Origin: BRH-c54 sp965284565
GTDB lineage: Bacteria > Bacteroidota > Bacteroidia > Flavobacteriales_E > Vicingaceae
Length of the DNA stretch: 64,000 bases
Direction: 5' to 3'
Assembly (NCBI GenBank): GCA_965284565.1
Contig: OZ260100.1
Span: 248,001 to 312,000 of the forward strand
A program made the translations under genes and the position numbers. Shown one piece after another: positions 1 through 8,636 of this stretch; the stretch's first letter is position 1, and each line of letters begins with the position of its first letter. The notes beneath the pieces were generated by a model that was given only the letters and a program-made list of their open reading frames with translations, ran no database searches and was not told the origin of the DNA.

Positions 1-530
1 CCAGCTTAAGCAAAGGAAAAGGAAAGCTTACACTTACAGGGAATTTAGGTGATGTGATGAAAGAATCAGCTATAATTGCACTTGCCTACCTTAAAGCTCA
101 CGCTAATATTCTTGATATTAGTCCAGAAACTTTTGACAAATGGGATATTCATATCCATGTTCCTGAAGGAGCAACACCAAAAGATGGTCCTTCAGCAGGA
201 ATTACCATGCTTACAGCTTTGGCGTCAGCATTTACACAACGTAAAGTAAAAGCTAATTTAGCCATGACAGGAGAGATTACATTAAGAGGGAGAGTTTTGC
301 CTGTTGGTGGAATTAAAGAAAAAATACTGGCTGCAAAACGTGCTGAAATTAAAGAAATCATACTCTCTAAGGACAATGAAAAAGACATTAAAGAAATAAA
401 AGAAACATATTTAACAGGTCTTAAATTTCACTATGTTGAAAATATGACTGATGTAATTGATTATGCACTAACCAAACAAAAAGTAAAAAACGCCATTAAT
501 ATCACTGAAAAACAACAATTAAGAAACTAA
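1..530 (+). CDS. lon: Lon protease, C-terminal part (5' end outside window)
   Basis: This is the proteolytic domain of the ATP-dependent serine protease Lon, which degrades misfolded and regulatory proteins in the cytoplasm. The frame is open from base 3 and begins inside a Lon-typical stretch (KGKGKLTLTGNLGDVMKESA), so the GTG/ATG near 54 is internal and the gene starts upstream of the window. The catalytic Ser lies in DGPSAG and the catalytic Lys in GGIKEK, the Ser-Lys dyad of family S16. The C-terminus (KQQLRN) is complete. The ATPase domain is not visible here. It is followed by a 123-bp spacer before dnaN. Confidence 0.95.
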   Translation, partial: SLSKGKGKLTLTGNLGDVMKESAIIALAYLKAHANILDISPETFDKWDIHIHVPEGATPKDGPSAGITMLTALASAFTQRKVKANLAMTGEITLRGRVLPVGGIKEKILAAKRAEIKEIILSKDNEKDIKEIKETYLTGLKFHYVENMTDVIDYALTKQKVKNAINITEKQQLRN

Positions 531-547
531 TAATCAGTGTTTTAATT

Positions 548-566
548 TTATCAACAATGTTGATAA
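548..566. promoter_or_regulatory. Perfect palindrome between lon and dnaN, DnaA-box-like halves
   Basis: TTATCAACA and its exact reverse complement TGTTGATAA flank one central A. Each half differs from the DnaA box TTATCCACA at a single base. A run of Ts does not follow, so it is a poor intrinsic terminator for lon. It may be an operator for dnaN or merely a stable hairpin; the function is inferred. Confidence 0.4.
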
Positions 567-605
567 TTATTAATAATTAATTCGCAGTAAGCACACATAA
601 AAAAT

Positions 606-613
606 TACTTTTG
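606..613 (+). promoter_or_regulatory. Putative -7 element for dnaN
   Basis: TACTTTTG matches the Bacteroidota -7 consensus TAnnTTTG and lies about 40 bp before the dnaN start codon. No clear -33 TTG is seen at the usual 19-21 bp spacing, so the assignment is moderate. Confidence 0.4.
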
Positions 614-653
614 TTACACTTATAAAAAAGACAATTAAATAATTTACATACAT

Positions 654-1775
654 ATGAAATTTATAGTAACAAGTACAGCATTATTAAAAAAACTACAACA
701 AATTAGTGGCGTATTAAGTACAAACAATACTTTACCAATTTTAGATAATTTTTTATTTGAGATTAAAGATAGTGAACTTTCTGTAACAGCTTCAGATTTA
801 GAAACAACTATTACTACAAAACTTAGTATTGAATCTAAAGAAGATGGAATTATTGCTATACCTGCCAAGTTATTGTTAGATACCTTAAAAACTTTTCCTA
901 CTCAACCGCTTACTTTTACTATTGATAGCAAAGATTTTGGCATTGAAATTACTTCTGATGAAGGTAAATACAAATTAAGTGGTTTAAATGGTGAAGAGTT
1001 TCCTAAAACTCCTGAAATTGAGAAGCCGTCAACTATAAAAATTAATGCAGGTATTATTGAAAATGCTATTAATAAAACACTTTTCGCTACAGGAAATGAC
1101 GAACTAAGACCTGTTATGTCGGGAGTGTTTTTTGAATTAAACAATGATGACATCACTTTTGTAGCTACTGATGCACACAAGTTGGTAAAATACAGAAGAA
1201 CAGATTTAGGAGCTAAAACAGGCTCTTCATTTATCTTCCCTAAAAAACCATTAACCTTACTTAAAAATATTTTGAGTAGCGTAAATGATGATGTAACGAT
1301 AAAATACAACGAAACCAACGCAGCTTTTGAATTTGAATCTACCAAGTTAATCTCTAGGTTAATTGATGGAAAATATCCAAACTACAATGCTGTTATACCA
1401 ACTGAAAACCCAAATATATTAACTGTTGAAAGAAGTAAATTTTTAACTGCTCTAAAAAGAGTTGCGATTTTCTCTAACAAAACAACTCACCAAATAAAAC
1501 TAAAAATGTCAGGCAGCGAATTACAAATCTCTGCTGAAGATTTAGATTTTTCTAATGAAGCTGTTGAAAGACTTACATGTCAGTTTGAAGGTGAAGACAT
1601 GGAAATAGGCTTTAACGCTGCATTTTTATTAGAAATGTTAACTAACTTAACATCAGACAATGTAAGTATTGCGATGTCGGCTCCAAACAGAGCAGGAATT
1701 TTAACCCCTGTAGAAAAAGAAGACGACAACGAAGAAGTATTGATGTTGGTGATGCCTGTAATGTTAAACAACTAA
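654..1775 (+). CDS. dnaN: DNA polymerase III subunit beta (sliding clamp)
   Basis: The homodimeric ring-shaped clamp tethers the replicative polymerase to DNA. The 373-residue length is normal for the family, and the protein starts MKFIVTSTALLKKLQ with the three tandem clamp folds expected (about 1-120, 125-245, 246-373). Recognisable family segments include LPILDNFLF near the start, RPVMSGVFFEL and VATDAHKLV in domain 2, and a C-terminus ending in VMPVMLNN close to the usual hydrophobic peptide-binding tail. dnaA is not next to it, which is common in Bacteroidota. The next gene follows after 22 bp, so the two may be co-transcribed. Confidence 0.96.
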   Translation: MKFIVTSTALLKKLQQISGVLSTNNTLPILDNFLFEIKDSELSVTASDLETTITTKLSIESKEDGIIAIPAKLLLDTLKTFPTQPLTFTIDSKDFGIEITSDEGKYKLSGLNGEEFPKTPEIEKPSTIKINAGIIENAINKTLFATGNDELRPVMSGVFFELNNDDITFVATDAHKLVKYRRTDLGAKTGSSFIFPKKPLTLLKNILSSVNDDVTIKYNETNAAFEFESTKLISRLIDGKYPNYNAVIPTENPNILTVERSKFLTALKRVAIFSNKTTHQIKLKMSGSELQISAEDLDFSNEAVERLTCQFEGEDMEIGFNAAFLLEMLTNLTSDNVSIAMSAPNRAGILTPVEKEDDNEEVLMLVMPVMLNN

Positions 1776-1797
1776 GAAAACATAACTCTTCATCACC

Positions 1798-2727
1798 ATG
1801 AATTTTGATTTGCTTCAACAACTTTGCAAAGTACATGCCCCTTCTGGCAGCGAAGAAGCTATGACTAAGTTTCTTTTAAAACACATCAAAAAAGAGCAAA
1901 AAAACTGGAAAGTTCAACCTGAAATTTTGATGGGAGAAGACTTTCAAGATTGTATTATACTGATTTTTGGTGAGCCAAGAACAGCTATTTTCGCTCACAT
2001 GGATTCTGTTGGATATACGGTTGGTTACGATAATAATTTCATTAAAATTGGAGGTCCTTCAGCTAAAAAAGGAGCTAAATTAGTTGGAAAAGATAGTCAA
2101 GGAAAAATAACTTGTACGCTTGAAGCCGTTGAAGACGAACACGAGTTTCTAACCTTTTCAGCAAAATACACAAGAACAATAGATAGAGGCACAACACTTA
2201 CTTATCAGCCTAACTTTAGAGAAGACAACAACTATGTTCAGTGTTGTTACATGGATAATCGTTTAGGTGTTTGGAGTGCTTTAGAAGTTGCCAAAACATT
2301 AGAAAATGGAGCTATAGTTTTCTCAGCTTGGGAAGAACATGGTGGAGGAAGTGTTGGTTATTTAGCCAAATTTTTATATGAAGGTTTTGGTGTAAAACAA
2401 GCTCTTATTTCAGATATAACTTGGGTTACAGAAGGTGTTAAACATGGAAAAGGTGTTGCTATTTCTATGCGAGATTCCGGAATACCAAGAAGAAGCTATA
2501 TTAATAAAATTGTTGATTTAGCAACAAAAAGTAAAATCCCATTTCAGTTAGAAGTAGAAAGTGCCGGAGGAAGTGATGGCAATGCACTTCAACGCTCACC
2601 CTACCCTTTCGACTGGTGTTTTATAGGAGCTCCCGAAGACAATGTTCACTCTCCTGATGAAAAAGTACACAAGAAAGACATCAAAGCTATGGTAGAGATG
2701 TATACGTATTTGATGGAGAGGTTGTGA
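1798..2727 (+). CDS. M42/M20-type zinc aminopeptidase family protein
   Basis: A cytoplasmic co-catalytic metallopeptidase of the M42/M20/M28 superfamily, probably an aminopeptidase. The metal-site motifs are in order: AHMDSVG (first His and Asp), MDNRLGVW (bridging Asp), WEEHGGGS (general-base Glu pair), SDI, and a C-terminal PEDNVHSPDE (last His). At 309 residues it is somewhat shorter than classic M42 enzymes (about 340-360). The start ATG follows dnaN by 22 bp. Substrate cannot be told from sequence; peptidase assignment is firm, subfamily less so. Confidence 0.82.
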   Translation: MNFDLLQQLCKVHAPSGSEEAMTKFLLKHIKKEQKNWKVQPEILMGEDFQDCIILIFGEPRTAIFAHMDSVGYTVGYDNNFIKIGGPSAKKGAKLVGKDSQGKITCTLEAVEDEHEFLTFSAKYTRTIDRGTTLTYQPNFREDNNYVQCCYMDNRLGVWSALEVAKTLENGAIVFSAWEEHGGGSVGYLAKFLYEGFGVKQALISDITWVTEGVKHGKGVAISMRDSGIPRRSYINKIVDLATKSKIPFQLEVESAGGSDGNALQRSPYPFDWCFIGAPEDNVHSPDEKVHKKDIKAMVEMYTYLMERL

Positions 2728-2797
2728 AAAACTCATTTTAAAAATATACCTCATTGTAAATCAATATTTTTTTAGTCTTTTAGTAAAAAAACTATCT

Positions 2798-4507
2798 TCA
2801 CATTAACCTAATATCCTTCACATTTAATTGTAATGTTTTGATGTTGTTCCATTCGTTTTCTTCTATGGTATAAACCATGCTAAACAACACTCCTGGCTGA
2901 AGTTCTTCAAACAAATGTGCAAACTTAAAAGCAATGCAAGATAGTTTATAATCTGGTGCTTCAGGCGAATACACTTCTAATTTTAAATGATTTTCGCCAA
3001 CAATTCGCATGTTGTCTGATGCTAATAAATTCTCTGTTACAAAAACTGGCTGCATGTTTTCTGGCCCACAGGGAGAAAATTGTTTTAGCACACTATAAAA
3101 ACGAGGAGTAATTTGAGTCAACTCCAATTTGGCATCAATTTGTAATTTAGGAATGAGCATGTGGTCTTCAATGGTACTACTTACAATATCCTCAAACTTA
3201 TCAATAAAAGCAGCTACATTTTCTGGAAGCATAGTTAAACCCGCAGCATACATGTGTCCACCATATTGCTCTAACAAATCACTACAAGCATCAATAGCAT
3301 TATACACATCAAAATCTCTTACCGAACGTGCTGAACCAGTTACTTTGCCATCGGAATGGGTCAACACAATGGTAGGTTTGTAATACGTTTCTATTAATCG
3401 CGATGCAACAATTCCCACCACACCTTTGTGCCAATCTTCTTTATATAAAACCGTAGTTTTTCTTTGGAGGTAAGTGGTATTTTTTTCAATTATTTCAAGG
3501 GCTTCTTGTGTAATATTAGAATCTATATCTTTTCTATCGGTGTTCAAATCATTAATACCTTTACCAAAATCTACTGCTTCATCCTCATTATCTGAAACCA
3601 ACAACTCAACAGCTTTGTTTCCACTTTTTATTCTTCCAGCAGCGTTAATTCTTGGTGCAATAGAAAAAACTACATCAGAAACAGTAAATTCTTTTTTATT
3701 GTTGGTCAAATTCACCAATGCCTTTATTCCTGGTCGATTTAGTTGATTGAGAACTTTCAATCCGTAATAAACAAAAATTCTATTTTCACCAGTAACTGGA
3801 ACTATGTCAGCACAAACACTAATGGCTAATAAATCTAAGAAGGTATATAAAAATTCTTCATCTTTTTTATTGTTAATAGTCCACGCTTGCATCAATTTAA
3901 AGCCCACTCCACAACCTGATAATTCTTTGTAAGGATAATTACAATCTTTTCTTTTAGGATCTAACACAGCAGCTGCATCAGGAATATTATCTCCCGGACG
4001 ATGATGGTCGCAAATAATAAAATCTATGTCTTTTTCTTTTGCATAAGCTACTTTTTCAATAGCTTTTATACCGCAGTCTAGCGCAATAATTAGTTTAAAA
4101 TCATGCTCTTTGGCAAAATCAATACCTTGATAAGAAATGCCGTAGCCTTCTGCATATCTATCTGGAATATAATAAGCTAAATTTTCATAGTAATTTTTCA
4201 GATAAGCATAAACTAACGCTACTGAAGTTGTTCCATCAACATCATAATCTCCGTAAATTAATATTTTTTCGTTATTGGCAATGGCTTGTTGCAACCTCTC
4301 CAGAGCCTTATCCATATCTTTCATTAAAAATGGATCTAGTACCTCTTTTAAATCGGGACGAAAAAAATCTTTGGCTTTCTCAAAGGTATCTATGCCTCTT
4401 TGAAGTAGAATATTAGTAAGTGTTGGGTCTAAATTATTTAGTTGTTCAGAAAGTTTTTCTATTGCTTTAGCGTTGGAAGTAGGTTTTATTTGCCATTGGT
4501 ATTGCAT
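2798..4507 (-). CDS. recJ: Single-stranded-DNA-specific exonuclease RecJ
   Basis: A 5'-3' ssDNA exonuclease of the DHH superfamily, acting in recombination and mismatch repair. From the chosen start the metal-binding motifs are GDYDVDGTT (Asp87, Asp89, Asp91), LDCGI (about 144) and the signature DHH at 167-169; the DHHA1 domain shows GGHMYAAGL. The frame is open 17 codons further upstream (to 4558), but the family N-terminus corresponds to MQYQWQIKP, so the internal ATG at 4507 is preferred, giving 569 residues, close to the usual length. It lies 91 bp downstream of dxs in the same direction and may share its transcript. Confidence 0.93.
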   Translation of the reverse strand: MQYQWQIKPTSNAKAIEKLSEQLNNLDPTLTNILLQRGIDTFEKAKDFFRPDLKEVLDPFLMKDMDKALERLQQAIANNEKILIYGDYDVDGTTSVALVYAYLKNYYENLAYYIPDRYAEGYGISYQGIDFAKEHDFKLIIALDCGIKAIEKVAYAKEKDIDFIICDHHRPGDNIPDAAAVLDPKRKDCNYPYKELSGCGVGFKLMQAWTINNKKDEEFLYTFLDLLAISVCADIVPVTGENRIFVYYGLKVLNQLNRPGIKALVNLTNNKKEFTVSDVVFSIAPRINAAGRIKSGNKAVELLVSDNEDEAVDFGKGINDLNTDRKDIDSNITQEALEIIEKNTTYLQRKTTVLYKEDWHKGVVGIVASRLIETYYKPTIVLTHSDGKVTGSARSVRDFDVYNAIDACSDLLEQYGGHMYAAGLTMLPENVAAFIDKFEDIVSSTIEDHMLIPKLQIDAKLELTQITPRFYSVLKQFSPCGPENMQPVFVTENLLASDNMRIVGENHLKLEVYSPEAPDYKLSCIAFKFAHLFEELQPGVLFSMVYTIEENEWNNIKTLQLNVKDIRLM

Positions 4508-4598
4508 GGAATAGTTATTTAATAGAAAATAATGATACACAAATATAACATTACCCACTAAATTTGTAATTATATAATTGAATAAAATATAAGAAAAA

Positions 4599-6533
4599 CT
4601 AAGCCAACGCTTTATTTTCTGAAGTATCTATTAAAGATTTTACTGTTTCGATTACAGCTTTTGCATCATAAAAACATTCAGCATAAAGTTCTTCTTGTGT
4701 ACCGTGATCAACAAATCTATCAGGTATGCCTAATCTTTTTACATGTGCTTGGTAATTGTTATCTGCCATAAATTCTAAAACCGCACTTCCTAAACCACCC
4801 ATTATACAACCATCCTCTAAGGTAATTACCTTATTGAATTTAGTAAATACTTCGTGTAATAAAATTTCATCAATGGGTTTCACAAAACGCATATCATAGT
4901 GAGCTATGCTAATATTGGCTGTTTCTTCCAGTTTTTCAATGGCTTTTTTAGCTTCCACGCCAATTGGTCCAATAGATAAAATAGCAATGTCTTCACCATT
5001 TTTTAAACGCTTACCTGTTCCGATTTTAATTTTTTTAAATGGAGTTTTCCAGTTTATTATAGAACCATTTCCTCTTGGATAACGGATGGAAAAAGGCCCG
5101 TTGTTTTCTGCTTGTGCTGTAAACATTAGGTTTCTCAAATCTTCTTCGTCAATAGGGGAAGAAACTATCATGTTAGGAATACATCTGAAAAAAGCTAAAT
5201 CGTAAGCTCCGTGATGCGTTGCTCCATCAGCCCCCACTACTCCACCTCTATCTAGACAAAATACAACATGTAGGTTTTGTAAAGCTACATCATGTATCAC
5301 TTGATCGTAAGCACGCTGCATAAAAGAGGAGTAAATATTACAAAATGGCACTAATCCCTGACTAGCCATTCCAGCGGAAAAAGTAACTGCATGTTGTTCT
5401 GCAATACCTACATCAAAAGCTCTGTCGGGCATAGCTTTCATCATTATGTTTAATGAACATCCTGAAGGCATGGCAGGCGTTACTCCAACAATTTTATCGT
5501 TTTGTTCGGCAAGTTCAACTATGGTATGTCCAAAAACATCCTGAAATTTTGGTGGCTGTGGACTTTTAGGAGCTATTTTTATGATTTCGCCTGTTTCTTT
5601 ATTAAAAATACCCGGAGCATGCCATTGAGTGGTATCGCCTAATTCGGCAGGTTCGTAACCCTTACCTTTTTCGGTAATGCAATGCAAAATTTTAGGCCCG
5701 GGAATATCTTTTAAATCTGCTAATACTTTTGCTAAGTAATTCACATCGTGTCCATCAACAGGTCCAAAATACCTAAAGTTTAATGATTCAAATAAATTAC
5801 TTTGCTTTAACAAGGTAGATTTTATTCCATTCTCAATTTTTTGAGCAATGGCTTGAGCATTTGGTCCGAATTTGCTAATTAATCCTAGTAAATTCCATAC
5901 TTCATCTTTTACTTTGTTGTAAGTATGCGAAGTGGTTATATCTGTTAAATATTCTTTTAATGCCCCCACATTAGGGTCGATAGACATGCAGTTATCATTA
6001 AGAATAACCAGTAGGTTGGTATCCTCACTTCCACCGTGATTTAGACCTTCAAAAGCCAATCCGGCAGTCATAGAGCCATCACCAATAACAGCAATATGTT
6101 GTTTATTTTCTTTTTTATGACGAGATGCTACTGCCATACCTAAAGCAGCAGAAATGGAGGTAGAAGAATGTCCTACAGCAAAAGTATCGTATTCGCTTTC
6201 GGATGGTTTTGGAAAACCACTAATTCCTTTATAAATTCTATTGGTATGAAAAACCTCTCTTCTTCCGGTAAGGATTTTATGTCCGTAGGCTTGGTGACCA
6301 ACATCCCAAACAATTTTATCGTTAGGAGTATCAAAAACATAATGCAAAGCTACTGTAAGTTCAACTACGCCTAAGCTCGCTCCAAAATGTCCTCCTTTTT
6401 GAGAAACCACATCTACAATAAAATCTCTGAGTTCGTTACAAAGTTGAGGCAGGTCGTCCTCTGTTATTTTCTCTCTTAAATCTTGGGGATAAATGATTTG
6501 CTCAAGGAGCTTTCCTGTTTGGTACTCTGCCAT
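4599..6533 (-). CDS. dxs: 1-deoxy-D-xylulose-5-phosphate synthase
   Basis: A thiamine-diphosphate enzyme that condenses pyruvate and glyceraldehyde 3-phosphate in the first step of the MEP isoprenoid pathway. The TPP-binding motif starts at GDGSMTAG and ends in NDNCMS; the catalytic Glu lies in GIAEQHAVTF; the C-terminal transketolase domain has LEDGCIMGGLGSAV. The 644 residues fit the family (about 620-640). A MEP-pathway partner, ispF, lies at 42.1 kb but is not in an operon with it. The gene is preceded by a plausible Bacteroidota promoter. Confidence 0.96.
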   Translation of the reverse strand: MAEYQTGKLLEQIIYPQDLREKITEDDLPQLCNELRDFIVDVVSQKGGHFGASLGVVELTVALHYVFDTPNDKIVWDVGHQAYGHKILTGRREVFHTNRIYKGISGFPKPSESEYDTFAVGHSSTSISAALGMAVASRHKKENKQHIAVIGDGSMTAGLAFEGLNHGGSEDTNLLVILNDNCMSIDPNVGALKEYLTDITTSHTYNKVKDEVWNLLGLISKFGPNAQAIAQKIENGIKSTLLKQSNLFESLNFRYFGPVDGHDVNYLAKVLADLKDIPGPKILHCITEKGKGYEPAELGDTTQWHAPGIFNKETGEIIKIAPKSPQPPKFQDVFGHTIVELAEQNDKIVGVTPAMPSGCSLNIMMKAMPDRAFDVGIAEQHAVTFSAGMASQGLVPFCNIYSSFMQRAYDQVIHDVALQNLHVVFCLDRGGVVGADGATHHGAYDLAFFRCIPNMIVSSPIDEEDLRNLMFTAQAENNGPFSIRYPRGNGSIINWKTPFKKIKIGTGKRLKNGEDIAILSIGPIGVEAKKAIEKLEETANISIAHYDMRFVKPIDEILLHEVFTKFNKVITLEDGCIMGGLGSAVLEFMADNNYQAHVKRLGIPDRFVDHGTQEELYAECFYDAKAVIETVKSLIDTSENKALA

Positions 6534-6561
6534 GTATAATCCGTTCTTAAAAATCTACTTA

Positions 6562-6593
6562 CGAAATTACGCCTTTTTTAATTTTACGCACAA
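6562..6593 (-). promoter_or_regulatory. Putative dxs promoter
   Basis: On the minus strand a TTG (6591-6593) is followed after 21 bp by TAATTTCG (6562-6569), one mismatch from the Bacteroidota -7 element TAnnTTTG. The arrangement and the position just before the dxs start fit a sigma-ABfr-type promoter. Confidence 0.4.
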
Positions 6594-6634
6594 CGTTTTT
6601 CCAGAAAGAAATTACTAATAGTTGTTAATAACTG

Positions 6635-7774
6635 TTACTTTCTTAGGGTAATAGATTTTTTAAATTCGTAAGGTTGGTTATCTTCACCTAAAGCATTAAC
6701 AACTAAGAAATAAGTCCCATCAGGAACAGGCTGGTTATTCATGTCTTTACCATCCCAAAATCCTGAAATAGTATTCCATTCAAAAACAACAGTTCCATTT
6801 TGGTTGTAAACAACAGCTTTAAACTCTTTAATATTTTCTCCCTCTACTTTTAATATATCATTCGCACCATCTCCATTAGGAGTAAAAATATTTTGAATAT
6901 CTGAAATAGAAGATTTTACAAGCGATAAAACTTCAATGTTTTCAGTAATAGTTTTAGTTTTCCCTTGCTTATCTTTTACGGTAAGTAGTACTTCATATTT
7001 ACCTGGATTATCAAATGTATGGTACACATTTTCACCCGACTTAGTTGTACCATCAACATTCCATTGATAATCAGCAGCTTCTCCAACAACATTGAACTCA
7101 ACATAAAGTGGAGCATCGCCTTTTTTGGTACTTGCTTTTAAGGTAACATTTGCCAACACATCTACTTTTGGTGTATTGGTTGTTGACGGTTGAGTTGGTG
7201 GTGTATTGGTATTTGTTACCACCGTACTTTGCGTTTGAGTTTCCTTATTATTTTCAACAACAGTATTGGTAGGTGTCGTAGTAGTTTCAGTTGTATTATT
7301 GTTGTTTACAGTATTGCTTGAATTATTTTTTTCAGTTGAAGTAAACTCTTTATCCTCCACTTCATTTTGTTGGGGAGTTACCACATTACTTTCATTTTCA
7401 GTAGTATTGTTTTCTGTTGTTAACGGTGTTTCAGTTGCTGTTTCTTCAATAATTTGTGGCGCTGAGTTTTCAGTTATCACTTGGTTTTCGGCAACTTCAT
7501 TAGTGTTAATTGGTTCGTCTTTAAACGCATTGTAAATCAATACTGAAGAGGTAACTACAACTGCAGAGGTAATAGTAGCTGCAGCAATTTTAAAGAAAGC
7601 ACTTTTAGCAGCAAAACCTCCTAAATTTCCTGCAGATGAAGATGAGGCTGCGGATGAAGCTGGTGAGTTAATAGACTGCTGTATGTTATTCCATACAGAA
7701 GCATCAACATTAGCATCATAATTTTCAAAGGTATCTTTAAAAAGTTGTTCTATATTTTCAAATTCTTTTTTCAT
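6635..7774 (-). CDS. Single-pass membrane protein with PKD and T9SS type B C-terminal domain; candidate anti-sigma partner
   Basis: No cleavable signal peptide is seen. Residues 1-58 are a short cytoplasmic-type region rich in Asp/Glu and then Ser/Ala, about 60-83 form one membrane helix (AAATITSAVVVTSSVLIYNA), 84-205 are a Thr/Asn/Glu-rich linker, about 206-290 a PKD-like Ig fold (APLYVEFN...YQWNVDG), and 291-379 a gliding-associated/T9SS type B C-terminal domain (NIFTPNGDGAND... PDGTYF). It lies directly downstream of an ECF sigma gene in the same direction. A cytoplasmic tail plus one helix next to an ECF gene is the usual layout of an anti-sigma factor, but no ZAS or FecR motif is visible, so that role is inference. 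Confidence 0.7.
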   Translation of the reverse strand: MKKEFENIEQLFKDTFENYDANVDASVWNNIQQSINSPASSAASSSSAGNLGGFAAKSAFFKIAAATITSAVVVTSSVLIYNAFKDEPINTNEVAENQVITENSAPQIIEETATETPLTTENNTTENESNVVTPQQNEVEDKEFTSTEKNNSSNTVNNNNTTETTTTPTNTVVENNKETQTQSTVVTNTNTPPTQPSTTNTPKVDVLANVTLKASTKKGDAPLYVEFNVVGEAADYQWNVDGTTKSGENVYHTFDNPGKYEVLLTVKDKQGKTKTITENIEVLSLVKSSISDIQNIFTPNGDGANDILKVEGENIKEFKAVVYNQNGTVVFEWNTISGFWDGKDMNNQPVPDGTYFLVVNALGEDNQPYEFKKSITLRK

Positions 7775-7790
7775 TTATTTATTTTTATAA

Positions 7791-7937
7791 GCCCCCTCTA
7801 ACTCTCCCCGAAGGGGGAGAACTTCCAACCCACAAAGCCAATAATCGTTTAAATTTGTTTATCGTTTCATTATAGTTCGTTTCATTAAGTTTTTTTACTC
7901 CTCTAAACAAGTCCCCTTTCGGGGGATTTAGGGGGCT
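7791..7937. repeat. Inverted pair of GC-rich REP-like repeats
   Basis: Two G/C-rich units in otherwise AT-rich DNA face each other: 7791-7826 (GCCCCCTCTAACTC... GAAGGGGGAG) and 7911-7937 (GTCCCCTTTCGGGGGATTTA followed by GGGGGCT), the second being a close reverse complement of the first. Each unit is itself hairpin-forming. About 85 bp separate them. Repeats of the AGCCCCCTAAATCCCCC type are commonly dispersed in Bacteroidota genomes; the paired arrangement resembles a REPIN. The second unit abuts the stop codon of the sigma factor gene. Confidence 0.65.
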
Positions 7938-8483
7938 TTATCTCGTAATCGCTTCTTTCATTAATAAATTTTGCAAACAAACTCTAGCTCTAGAATATTG
8001 AGACTTAGAGGTGTTTACTGTAATGCCTAATTGTTCTGCAATTTCTTTATGCGAATAGCCTTCTATAGCGTACATATTAAAAACTGTTCTAAACCCGGTT
8101 GGCATTTGCTGAATAATTTTTAGTAAATCTTCTGCTTTTAAATCATCCAACGCATTGGCTTCATTATTCGCTAATAAAAAATCTACTTTTTCTATATCAA
8201 TATTCTCGTTGTTTTTCTTATTTTTTCTGATGTTATCTAAAGCAGTATTTACCACTACCCTTCTAATCCATCCTTCTAAAGAGCCTTCACCATTATAGGT
8301 ATCCAATTTTTCAAAAACTTTTATAAATCCCATTTGTAAAACATCTTGGGCTTCATCATGGTCTTTGGAATATCTAAGGCAAACTCCCATCATTCTTTTA
8401 GAGTAATACTCGAACAAATGCTTTTGTGCTGATGAATTATTCTTCAAGCACTCTACCACTAATTGCTCTTCACTCCATTTCAT
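7938..8483 (-). CDS. RNA polymerase ECF-type sigma factor
   Basis: A 181-residue group-4 sigma-70 factor that would redirect RNA polymerase to a dedicated regulon. Region 2 spans about 20-90 (FEYYSKRMMGVCLRYSKDHD, DEAQDVLQMGFIKVF, the DNA-melting helix with GWIRRVVVNTALD) and region 4 about 120-175 (MPTGFRTVFNMYAIEGYSHK, then EIAEQLGITVNTSKSQYSRA as the helix-turn-helix). The gene directly downstream encodes a single-pass membrane protein with a T9SS domain and is the natural candidate for its regulator. The stop codon touches a REP-like repeat. Confidence 0.9.
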   Translation of the reverse strand: MKWSEEQLVVECLKNNSSAQKHLFEYYSKRMMGVCLRYSKDHDEAQDVLQMGFIKVFEKLDTYNGEGSLEGWIRRVVVNTALDNIRKNKKNNENIDIEKVDFLLANNEANALDDLKAEDLLKIIQQMPTGFRTVFNMYAIEGYSHKEIAEQLGITVNTSKSQYSRARVCLQNLLMKEAITR

Positions 8484-8523
8484 TTTTTATAGAAGATGTT
8501 TGTTTGTTAAAAAAGGTTGCATG

Positions 8524-8558
8524 GGGAGTTGTTAAGAAATCCTAATTTATTAACTCCC
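8524..8558 (-). promoter_or_regulatory. Inverted repeat upstream of the ECF sigma gene
   Basis: GGGAGTT (8524-8530) and AACTCCC (8552-8558) form a 7-bp inverted repeat with a 21-nt loop, about 40-75 bp before the sigma factor start. It could be a leader hairpin or an operator; nothing decides between these. Confidence 0.3.
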
Positions 8559-8636
8559 TTATTTTTCATAAAGTTAATGAAAAATGTCAAATTAAGACTA
8601 ATTGAAATTGTTTTTTGCTTGTAAAATAACAAGCAC

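Noticed and set aside
54..530. A separate short gene starting at GTG 54
   Set aside because: The frame is open upstream and the residues before 54 are standard Lon sequence, so this is the end of lon.
7266..7535. Open plus-strand frame opposite the Thr/Asn-rich linker
   Set aside because: It is a Val/Ser-rich shadow of the low-complexity linker of the minus-strand gene, with no promoter or family features.
7791..7937. CRISPR-like or IS-end interpretation of the GC-rich repeats
   Set aside because: There are only two units in inverted orientation, no spacers of regular length, no transposase and no obvious target duplication.
8617..8634. GCTTGT/ACAAGC hairpin at the end of the 8637 gene as a terminator
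   Set aside because: On the minus strand the stem is followed by As, not Ts, so it is not a canonical intrinsic terminator.
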